Shown here one piece after another: positions 55,526 through 64,000 of a stretch of DNA of 64,000 nt. The stretch comes from Paracoccus endophyticus. Lineage in GTDB: Bacteria; Pseudomonadota; Alphaproteobacteria; Rhodobacterales; Rhodobacteraceae. The DNA is taken from NCBI RefSeq assembly GCF_003286075.1, contig NZ_QLUV01000001.1:310001-374000 (forward strand), in the 5' to 3' direction. Made by a program: the position numbers and the translations under genes. Each line of letters starts with the position of its first letter. Position 1 is the first letter of the stretch. A model generated the notes under the pieces. It did not search any database. It was not told where the DNA came from and saw only the letters and a list, made by a program, of their open reading frames with translations.

Positions 55526-57649
55526 TCAGGCGTATTTCTTCTGGATCTCGTCCGAGATGTTCTGCGGCACGGCCTCGTAATGGTCGAACTGCATCGTGAA
55601 CACCGCGCGGCCCGACGACATGGAGCGCAGGTTGTTGATGTAGCCGAACATGTTGGCCAGGGGCACCATCGCGTCGATGACATTGGCGTTGCCGCGGCTG
55701 TCCTGCCCGCGGACCATGCCGCGCCGGCTGGTCAGGTCGCCGATGATCGAGCCCGTGTATTCCTCGGGCGTGACCACCTCGACCTTCATGATCGGCTCCA
55801 GCAGCTTGGCGCCGGCCTTCTTCAGACCCTCGCGCATCGCCGCACGGGACGCGATCTCGAACGCCAGCACCGACGAGTCGACGTCGTGATAGGCGCCGTC
55901 CACCAGCGCGACCTTGAAGTCGATCACCGGGAAGCCGGCCAGCGGACCCGAGTCCATCACCGACTTGATCCCCTTCTCGACGCCCGGGATGTATTCCTTG
56001 GGCACCGCGCCGCCGACGATCTTGGATTCGAACGAATAGCCCTCGCCCGGCTCGGTCGGGGTGATGATCAGCTTGATGCGGGCGAACTGGCCCGTGCCGC
56101 CGGTCTGCTTCTTGTGGGTATAGTCGATCTCGGCCTGCTGGCTGATCGTCTCGCGATACGCCACCTGCGGCGCGCCGATGTTCGCCTCGACCTTGAACTC
56201 GCGCTTCATGCGATCGACCAGGATGTCGAGGTGAAGCTCGCCCATGCCCTTCATGATCGTCTGGCCCGACTCCAGGTCGGTCTCGACGCGGAAGGACGGG
56301 TCCTCGGCGGACAGGCGCTGAAGGGCGATGCCCATCTTTTCCTGGTCGGCCTTGGACTTCGGCTCGACGGCGATCTCGATCACCGGCTCGGGGAAGGTCA
56401 TGGTCTCAAGGACCACCGGCTTGGCCGGGTCGCACAGCGTATCGCCCGTGGTGGTGTCCTTCAGCCCCGCCAGCGCGATGATGTCGCCCGCGAAGGCCTC
56501 GTCGATTTCCTCGCGGTTGATGGCGTGCATCATCATCATGCGGCCGACGCGCTCGCGCTTGCCCTTGGTCGAGTTCATCATCTGGTCGCCCTTCTTCAGC
56601 GCGCCCGAGTAGATGCGCGTGAAGGTCAGCGAGCCGACGAAGGGGTCGTTCATGATCTTGAACGCCAGCGCCGAGAAGGCTTCGGAATCGTCCGCACGGC
56701 GGATGATGTTGCGCGTCTCGGTCTCGTCATCGGGCGAGAAGCCCATCAGGTCCGGCACGTCCAGCGGCGACGGCAGGAAGTCGATGACCGCGTTCAGCAG
56801 CGGCTGGACGCCCTTGTTCTTGAACGACGACCCGGCGGTGACCGGGAAGAACGTCAGCGACAGCGTGCCCTTGCGGATCAGGCCGCGCAGGGTCTCCTCG
56901 TCGGGCTCCTCGCCCTCGAGATACGCCTCCATCGCGGTGTCGTCCATCTCGACGGCCAGCTCGATCATCTTGCCGCGCCATTCGTCGGCCAGATCCCTGA
57001 GCTCGTCGCGGATCGGCTGGCGAACCCAGCTTGCGCCCAGGTCCTCGCCCTTCCAGACCCATTCTTCCATCTTGATCAGGTCGATGATGCCTTCCAGCTT
57101 GTCCTCGGCGCCGATCGGCAAGGCGATCGGGCAGGGGGTGCCGCCGGTGCGCGACTTGATCATCTCGACGCACTTGAAGAAGTCGGCGCCGATCTTGTCC
57201 ATCTTGTTGACGAACACGATGCGCGGCACCTTGTAGCGGTCGGCCTGGCGCCAGACGGTTTCCGTCTGCGGCTCGACGCCGGCGTTGGCGTCCAGCAGAC
57301 AGATCGCGCCGTCCAGAACCGCCAGCGACCGCTCGACCTCGATGGTGAAGTCCACGTGGCCGGGCGTGTCGATGATGTTGAAGCGGTACTTGGTCTGGTT
57401 CGTGCCTTCGGTGGTCGGATCCTCCTGGCGCTGCCAGAAGGTGGTGGTCGCGGCGGAGGTGATGGTGATGCCGCGTTCCTGTTCCTGCTCCATCCAGTCC
57501 ATGGTCGCGGCGCCGTCATGCACCTCGCCCAGCTTGTGCGACTTGCCGGTATAGAACAGGATCCGTTCCGTCGTCGTGGTCTTGCCCGCGTCGATGTGGG
57601 CCATGATCCCGAAGTTGCGGTAGTGGTCGAGTGCGTAATCGCGCGCCAT
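55526..57649 (-). CDS. fusA: Elongation factor G
   Basis: A 707-residue translocation GTPase. [31 protein letters not shown] contains the P-loop [16 protein letters not shown] and NKMDK follow; all five domains are present to the C-terminal [13 protein letters not shown] end. A TTG six bases upstream abuts AAGGA, so the ATG at 57649, six bases from it, is the better start. Confidence 0.98.
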   Translation of the reverse strand: MARDYALDHYRNFGIMAHIDAGKTTTTERILFYTGKSHKLGEVHDGAATMDWMEQEQERGITITSAATTTFWQRQEDPTTEGTNQTKYRFNIIDTPGHVDFTIEVERSLAVLDGAICLLDANAGVEPQTETVWRQADRYKVPRIVFVNKMDKIGADFFKCVEMIKSRTGGTPCPIALPIGAEDKLEGIIDLIKMEEWVWKGEDLGASWVRQPIRDELRDLADEWRGKMIELAVEMDDTAMEAYLEGEEPDEETLRGLIRKGTLSLTFFPVTAGSSFKNKGVQPLLNAVIDFLPSPLDVPDLMGFSPDDETETRNIIRRADDSEAFSALAFKIMNDPFVGSLTFTRIYSGALKKGDQMMNSTKGKRERVGRMMMMHAINREEIDEAFAGDIIALAGLKDTTTGDTLCDPAKPVVLETMTFPEPVIEIAVEPKSKADQEKMGIALQRLSAEDPSFRVETDLESGQTIMKGMGELHLDILVDRMKREFKVEANIGAPQVAYRETISQQAEIDYTHKKQTGGTGQFARIKLIITPTEPGEGYSFESKIVGGAVPKEYIPGVEKGIKSVMDSGPLAGFPVIDFKVALVDGAYHDVDSSVLAFEIASRAAMREGLKKAGAKLLEPIMKVEVVTPEEYTGSIIGDLTSRRGMVRGQDSRGNANVIDAMVPLANMFGYINNLRSMSSGRAVFTMQFDHYEAVPQNISDEIQKKYA

Positions 57650-57658
57650 GATCAATCC

Positions 57659-58132
<474 letters not shown>

Positions 58133-58140
58133 TCAAACCC

Positions 58141-58512
58141 TCACTTCGGACGCTTGGCGCCGTATTTCGAACGACGCTGACGACGATCTTTGACGCCCTG
58201 GGTATCCAGAACACCGCGCAGGATGTGATAGCGGACGCCGGGAAGGTCCTTGACCCGGCCGCCGCGGATCAGCACGACGCTGTGTTCCTGCAGGTTGTGC
58301 TTTTCGCCGGGGATATAGCTGATGACCTCGAACCCGTTGGTCAGCCGCACCTTGGCGACCTTCCGCATGGCCGAGTTCGGCTTTTTCGGCGTGGTGGTGT
58401 AGACGCGCGTGCAGACGCCGCGCTTTTGCGGGCAGGACTGCAGGTGCTGCGATTTGGATCGCTGCACTTTCGGCTGCCGCGGCTTGCGGATCAGCTGTTG
58501 GATCGTCGGCAT
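58141..58512 (-). CDS. rpsL: 30S ribosomal protein S12
   Basis: A 123-residue decoding-centre protein: [42 protein letters not shown] and [19 protein letters not shown]. The two loops where streptomycin-resistance changes arise read TTTPKKPNS and GRVKDLPGV, the wild-type pattern with lysine at both key positions. It is first in the str operon. In-frame sequence continues upstream to 58656 but is leader, not protein. Confidence 0.98.
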   Translation of the reverse strand: MPTIQQLIRKPRQPKVQRSKSQHLQSCPQKRGVCTRVYTTTPKKPNSAMRKVAKVRLTNGFEVISYIPGEKHNLQEHSVVLIRGGRVKDLPGVRYHILRGVLDTQGVKDRRQRRSKYGAKRPK

Positions 58513-58721
58513 TCGGTTCCCCGTCTTGCTTTGCGATACTCGCACCCGGGCCTTGGTGCGCCACTTCTCGACAGCGTTCGCGCCCATCGCGAAACGCCAA
58601 ACCCATCCAACCCCATCAAAGGGCAGGACGGGTTGAATTCCCAAGGATCGGGGCAAGGCTCGGCCCGGATCGTGACCCTGAAGGTTCTGGGCCCCGGACG
58701 GTTTCCCGGCGGGTGTCGGCG

Positions 58722-58750
58722 CGTATAGGCAGAATCGCGCCGCCTGTCAA
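58722..58750 (-). promoter_or_regulatory. Predicted strong promoter of the str operon
   Basis: On the - strand TTGACA (58750-58745) and TATACG (58727-58722) are exactly 17 bases apart. Transcription would start near 58715, giving rpsL a leader of about 200 bases, part of which can form a hairpin (GCGCACC...GGGTGCG). Confidence 0.7.
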
Positions 58751-58803
58751 CGCCACGCCCCCGGCCCCGCGCCGCGCTGCCGCCGCACGCCCCTGCCCGT
58801 CCG

Positions 58804-59655
58804 TCAGCGGCCCCAGTTCGGGCGGGCCGCGCCGGGCAGGGCGGCCTGCCGCGCCGCCGCGTCCAGCGCAGGCAGGTCGATGCGGAACCGGCGGCGCAGC
58901 AGGCCGGCCATGTCGCCCGGCGGCTGCGCCCAGGGATAGTTCGGCCCCAGCGCGCCGGAATCGTTATCGTGGTGGACGACGCGCACGAACATCGCCCGGT
59001 CGTGCAGTCCCACGCCGTTCATATAGGTCCCCATCCGCCAGTGTTCAAAGTCGATGGCCGATTCGGCGGCGTCGGGGCGCACATAGGTCAGCAGCGCGAC
59101 GCCCGTGTTGTGGACATGGCGCGGCAGCGCGGCCACGCCGGTTTCGGTCGCCTTCAGGATGATGCCCTTCATGTAGTCGCAGGACACCCGCCCGTCGCGA
59201 TTGAACAGGGGCCGCACCAGCCGCAGGTCGCGCCGCGCCGTGGCGATGAAATCGACCGACACCGCGTCGTCGTCATCGTGCTTGAAATAGCCGATCGCGT
59301 CGGCCGAGGCGTCCACGTGCGGCCGCGTGGCGCGGTTGCAGGCGGCGCGGTGATGCTCCAGCGGCGGCACCAGCGCAATGCGGATCTGCGGCATATGCGC
59401 GGCGACGGCGTGCAGGCGCGACAGATACGGCTCGGGCAGGTCCGGGCCGGTCATCACGACCAGCGTGAAATCGGGATCGGTCTGCGCCTGCCACGCGGGC
59501 AGCGCCACGCGTTCGAACCAGAACCAGCGCCGGGCCAGCCGCTCGGCGTCGTACAGAAAGGCGCGCCGTTCCGCGAGGGAGGCGTGGTCCACCTGAAAGC
59601 CGCGCCCGCCCAGATAGGAAAACCGGCACAGGCCCAGGAACTGCACGCGGGTCAT
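58804..59655 (-). CDS. Putative rhamnosyltransferase (Rhamno_transf family)
   Basis: A 283-residue cytoplasmic protein. FLGLCRFSYLGGRGFQVDHASLAERRAFLYD, the FTLVVMTGPDLPEPYLSRL segment, and IGYFKHDDDDAVSVDFI with its acidic cluster place it in the putative rhamnosyltransferase family (PF11316), a glycosyltransferase-A-like group common in Rhodobacteraceae. Donor and acceptor are unknown. Its ATG overlaps the stop of the upstream EamA gene by four bases, so the two are translationally coupled. Confidence 0.82.
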   Translation of the reverse strand: MTRVQFLGLCRFSYLGGRGFQVDHASLAERRAFLYDAERLARRWFWFERVALPAWQAQTDPDFTLVVMTGPDLPEPYLSRLHAVAAHMPQIRIALVPPLEHHRAACNRATRPHVDASADAIGYFKHDDDDAVSVDFIATARRDLRLVRPLFNRDGRVSCDYMKGIILKATETGVAALPRHVHNTGVALLTYVRPDAAESAIDFEHWRMGTYMNGVGLHDRAMFVRVVHHDNDSGALGPNYPWAQPPGDMAGLLRRRFRIDLPALDAAARQAALPGAARPNWGR

Positions 59656-60614
59656 GGCCGCTGCGCGCGCAGCCGCGCCTCGCGCAGGATGGAATAGATG
59701 CCCGCCCCCACGACCAGCGCGGCCCCGATCCAGGTCCAGCGGTCCGGCCATTCGCCGAACACCACCATCCCCAGCACGATGGCCCACAGCAGCGAGGTAT
59801 AGCGGAACGGTGACACGAACCCCACGTCCCCCACCCGCATCGCCGCCACCGCGGTCAGATAGCCCACCGTCAGGAAGGTCACCGACAGGCCCAGCGCCGC
59901 CGTCTCGGCCGCGGTCGGCCAGCGCCAGCCGGTCTCGGCCGGCATCAGCGGCGCGCCCAGCGTCACGATCAGCGCCGCATAAAAGGCGATGGTCCCCGAC
60001 CGCATCGCGGGGCTGAACCCGCGGGTCGCCATCTCGCGCACGACGATCAGCAGGACCGAGGCCAGCGCGACCAGCGACCACACGGTGAAGGCCGAGGTGC
60101 CGGGCCGCAGGATGATCAGCACGCCGGCCAGGCCCACCGCCACCGCCGTCAGCCGCCGCCAGCCCAGCCGCTCGCGAAAGACCAGCGCGGCGGCCAGCAT
60201 CAGCAGCAGGGGCAGCGATTGCAGGATCGACGAGATGTCGCCCAGCGCCAGATGCTGCAGCGCCATCAGATACAGCAGCGTCGAGGAGATTTCGGCCGCG
60301 CAGCGCAGCGCCAGCAGCCGGCGGTCGCGCCGGGCGGCGGGCCACCAGTCCACTCCGCCCTCGCGCCGCGCCATCAGCCACAGGATCGCAGTGACCATCA
60401 CCCCGCGCAGGGTCACCGTCTCAGCCAGCGACAGCGTCTGGGTGACGTATTTCATGGTGGCGTCGTTGCACAGGAACGCGGCCATCGACAGCATCATCAG
60501 CCCGGCGCCGCGCAGGTTCTCGGCCCCCGAGCTTTCCGCGGGCGCAGCGCGGGTGGCGCGCCCGCGTGAGAGAGAGGGCGCAGGCTGCGTCGCAGGCAGG
60601 GGACGGGTGGGCAT
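59652..60614 (-). CDS. EamA/DMT-superfamily transporter
   Basis: A 320-residue inner-membrane protein with ten predicted helices in two EamA repeats (first around MMLSMAAFLCNDATMKYVTQ, second around SGTIAFYAALIVTLGAPL). An N-terminal hydrophilic extension of about 38 residues precedes helix 1, so a downstream ATG (at the MML stretch) is a possible alternative start. Substrate unknown. It is coupled to the glycosyltransferase gene. Confidence 0.87.
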   Translation of the reverse strand: MPTRPLPATQPAPSLSRGRATRAAPAESSGAENLRGAGLMMLSMAAFLCNDATMKYVTQTLSLAETVTLRGVMVTAILWLMARREGGVDWWPAARRDRRLLALRCAAEISSTLLYLMALQHLALGDISSILQSLPLLLMLAAALVFRERLGWRRLTAVAVGLAGVLIILRPGTSAFTVWSLVALASVLLIVVREMATRGFSPAMRSGTIAFYAALIVTLGAPLMPAETGWRWPTAAETAALGLSVTFLTVGYLTAVAAMRVGDVGFVSPFRYTSLLWAIVLGMVVFGEWPDRWTWIGAALVVGAGIYSILREARLRAQRP

Positions 60615-60733
60615 GGCGGTCCGGGCTACGGGGGGCCGCCCAGCCTTACGGCGCGCCGCCGCCGAAGGGAAGCGGCGCGCGCAAGGCGGCCGCGGGTGTC
60701 AGGACCATGACCCGCGGTGCGCTGGGGTCCGGG

Positions 60734-61048
60734 TCAGGCGTTGTCGCTGCCGCGGCCGGCCACACGCTCCTCAGGGTCGGGCCGCTCGTCGGCCAGCTTC
60801 TCACGCCCGACCGATCCGGCCTCGCCCGCGCCGGGACCATGGTTGGCGACGTGCTGGTGGCCCTGTTCGTTCTGGACATGGCGCGAATCGAGGCCCCGCT
60901 GGTCCGAATGGCGCGAGGTGTCGCGGTTCGACAGGATCTCGGTGGTCAGCACGGTGTCGCTTTCGGCCGGGGCCATGCCGCCCGAGCCGTCGCCCTTGCC
61001 CTGATCCTGCTGACCGGCGCCGAACTTTTTGCTGCTTGCGTTCGCCAT
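60734..61048 (-). CDS. Small hydrophilic protein of unknown function, likely stress-induced
   Basis: A 104-residue protein with no hydrophobic stretch, rich in Gly, Gln, Asp, His and Arg: MANASSKKFGAGQQDQGKGD, then SNRDTSRHSDQRGLDSRHVQ, ending ERVAGRGSDNA. The composition suggests intrinsic disorder and recalls hydrophilin-like proteins. I do not recognise a family. AGGGGAAAGCCC lies upstream of the ATG, and a near-perfect EcfG-type promoter precedes it. Confidence 0.72.
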   Translation of the reverse strand: MANASSKKFGAGQQDQGKGDGSGGMAPAESDTVLTTEILSNRDTSRHSDQRGLDSRHVQNEQGHQHVANHGPGAGEAGSVGREKLADERPDPEERVAGRGSDNA

Positions 61049-61096
61049 GGGCTTTCCCCTGCCTGGGTCCGCGCGTGCGCGGAGGTTCGCAGGCCC

Positions 61097-61122
61097 AACG
61101 ATCCGCGCGGCGGGGACGTTCC
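61097..61122 (-). promoter_or_regulatory. EcfG-type general stress promoter of the small hydrophilic protein gene
   Basis: On the - strand GGAAC (61122-61118) is followed after exactly 17 bases by CGTT (61100-61097), the full alphaproteobacterial EcfG consensus. The predicted start lies about 40 bases upstream of the ATG at 61048. Confidence 0.72.
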
Positions 61123-61146
61123 CGCCCCCTGCGCGGCGGCGGCGCG

Positions 61147-61944
61147 TCAGCCCAGGAAGTCGCCGATCAGCCGGGCCACGTCCTGCGGGCGTTCGGCGGG
61201 GGCGAGGTGGCCCACCTGCGCCAGGATCTCGGCCCATCCCCTGCGCACGCTCCGGGCGATGTCGTGCTGCAACGCCGGCGGGGTGGCCACGTCGGCCTCG
61301 CCCCCGATAACCAGCACCGGGGCGGCGATCTCGCCCAGCCGGTCACGCAGGTCGAACCGCGCCAGCGCACCGCAGACCTGCCGATAGCCCGCGTCCTGCG
61401 CGGCGCAGAGCGAGTCGAGCAGCGCCGTGGCCGTGGCGGGGTCGCGGTCCAGGAACCCCGGCGCGAACCAGCGGTCCGCCGACGTCTCGCGCAGGGCGCC
61501 GACGCCCTGACCCGCGACCAGCGCGGCGCGGTCCCTCCAGCCCTGCGGCTCACCAACCTTGGCCGCCGAGTTCAGGATCACGGCGCTTGCGATGCGATCC
61601 GGTGCATCCACCAGCAGTTGCAGGCCGATGCAGCCCCCGACCGAGACCCCGGCATAGTGGAACGCCGCGCCCGGATCGCCGCGCCCGGCCTGCACCGCGT
61701 CGGCGGCCGCAAGGACGCCGCGCGCAAGATCGGCCATGTCGATGTCGCCGTCCGCGACCGGCGAGCGGCCGTGGCCGGGCAGATCGACGCCCACCACGTC
61801 GAGCCGGTCGGCCAGCCGCCGCGCCGCGTCCGCCCACAACGCCTGCACCGAGGTGCCGAGCGACGGCCCGACGACCAGCAGGGGCCGCGCGGCCCCGTCG
61901 GTGGATCGGTCGCCCAGGCGGGTGGTGACAAGCGTGGGGGTCAT
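61147..61944 (-). CDS. Alpha/beta hydrolase, 3-oxoadipate enol-lactonase (PcaD)-like
   Basis: A 265-residue alpha/beta hydrolase. The nucleophile elbow is AGVSVGGCIG with the serine, the acid lies around VLVIGGEADVATPP, and the catalytic histidine is in QVGHLAPAERP. VVGVDLPGHGRSPVAD and ILNSAAKVGEPQGWRDRAALV are typical of PcaD-like enol-lactonases of the beta-ketoadipate pathway. No other pca genes lie nearby, so the natural substrate is uncertain. AGGACATCCG precedes the ATG. Confidence 0.85.
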   Translation of the reverse strand: MTPTLVTTRLGDRSTDGAARPLLVVGPSLGTSVQALWADAARRLADRLDVVGVDLPGHGRSPVADGDIDMADLARGVLAAADAVQAGRGDPGAAFHYAGVSVGGCIGLQLLVDAPDRIASAVILNSAAKVGEPQGWRDRAALVAGQGVGALRETSADRWFAPGFLDRDPATATALLDSLCAAQDAGYRQVCGALARFDLRDRLGEIAAPVLVIGGEADVATPPALQHDIARSVRRGWAEILAQVGHLAPAERPQDVARLIGDFLG

Positions 61945-62247
61945 CGGATGTCCTTTCCTGCGGTCCGCCCTGGGCGGTCCTGTCGGGGATGGGTCAGCGT
62001 CGGCCATGGCGCGCGCGTGTTCAAGGTGGCGCGGCGGCCGCGCGCGGCAGATCACCGGCGGCCCAACGCGGGGTCGGCGGCGGCCGACAGGGCCTCTGTC
62101 TGGTCAGCCCTGACCGCCTGCGCCCCGGACCCGGCGCGCCTGCAAGGCCCGCCCGCCACGCAGGCGCAGACACGCTGCGCTGCTGCCCGTGTTGGACATG
62201 AAAAGGCCCAGCGCAGCGGCCGGGCCTCTCCCATCATCGGTTCCGGA
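61945..62247. other. Intergenic region between rpoC and the PcaD-like gene
   Basis: These 303 bases hold no convincing gene. The identifiable element is the rpoC terminator at 62201-62227. A promoter for the hydrolase is expected here, but only weak matches were seen. Confidence 0.5.
62201..62227 (-). terminator. Terminator after rpoC
   Basis: A 6-bp outer stem (62204-62209 with 62222-62227) around a GC-rich 12-base interior is followed on the - strand by UUUU (62204-62201, sharing one base with the stem). It lies about 20 bases after the rpoC stop and would end the rpoBC transcript. Confidence 0.7.

Positions 62248-64000
<1,753 letters not shown>

Noticed and set aside
58513..58656. In-frame N-terminal extension of rpsL
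   Set aside because: S12 is fully conserved from MPTIQQL. The upstream residues are not conserved and lie in the mRNA leader.

Overview
The window is GC-rich (roughly two-thirds G+C, judged by eye) chromosomal DNA from an alphaproteobacterium, most probably a Paracoccus-like member of the Rhodobacteraceae. The evidence is a bztABCD-type amino-acid transporter, an Mcl1-type malyl-CoA lyase, a long SerA, an ATP12-type chaperone, a LuxI/LuxR pair, EcfG-type stress promoters (GGAAC-N16/17-GTT) and the str-S10-spc-alpha ribosomal protein cluster. I found no tRNA, rRNA, CRISPR array, insertion sequence or phage gene. Both edges cut genes: serC lacks its 5' end and rpoC lacks its 5' part.

Region 1 (1-24.4 kb, mostly + strand) is metabolic and envelope housekeeping. 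It holds serC-serA (serine synthesis), a metallophosphoesterase, hspQ, a TSUP permease, asparaginase II (- strand), an IalB-like secreted protein and rlmN. A coupled cluster follows: gpmI, an EnvC/LytM-like factor, ctpA and rppH. In this cluster gpmI runs in frame, without a stop, into the EnvC-like protein. Next come a lone family-5 solute-binding protein, an EamA exporter, a lytic transglycosylase and an L,D-transpeptidase (the last three on the - strand), then a GlsB-type stress membrane protein, an MFS exporter, a peptide-type ABC transporter operon without its own binding protein, and a zinc-ribbon protein with a highly charged tail.

Region 2 (24.4-37.2 kb, mostly - strand) contains mcl1, a D-amino-acid aminotransferase (+), a small RTX-repeat protein, bztABCD, a rarA-crcB-rluC-atp12 operon, and a luxR-luxI quorum-sensing pair next to the end of the ribosomal cluster.

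Region 3 (37.2-58.8 kb, - strand) is the translation cluster. In transcription order it reads rpsL-rpsG-fusA-tuf, [HNH gene], rpsJ-rplC-rplD-rplW-rplB-rpsS-rplV-rpsC-rplP, rpmC-rpsQ-rplN-rplX-rplE-rpsN-rpsH-rplF-rplR-rpsE-rpmD, [secreted hypothetical], rplO-secY-adk, rpsM-rpsK-rpoA-rplQ. Several terminator-like hairpins and promoter-like sequences divide it into smaller transcription units, and the two non-ribosomal genes sit exactly at such breaks.

Region 4 (58.8-64 kb, - strand) lies between rpsL and rpoC. It holds a putative rhamnosyltransferase overlapping an EamA exporter, a small hydrophilic protein behind a near-perfect EcfG-type promoter, a PcaD-like hydrolase, and the 3' part of rpoC. 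I saw no clearly new multi-gene system. The points most worth following are the gpmI/EnvC-like fusion, the two stress-type promoters, the genes inserted at breaks in the ribosomal cluster, and the possibly leaderless luxR and MFS genes.
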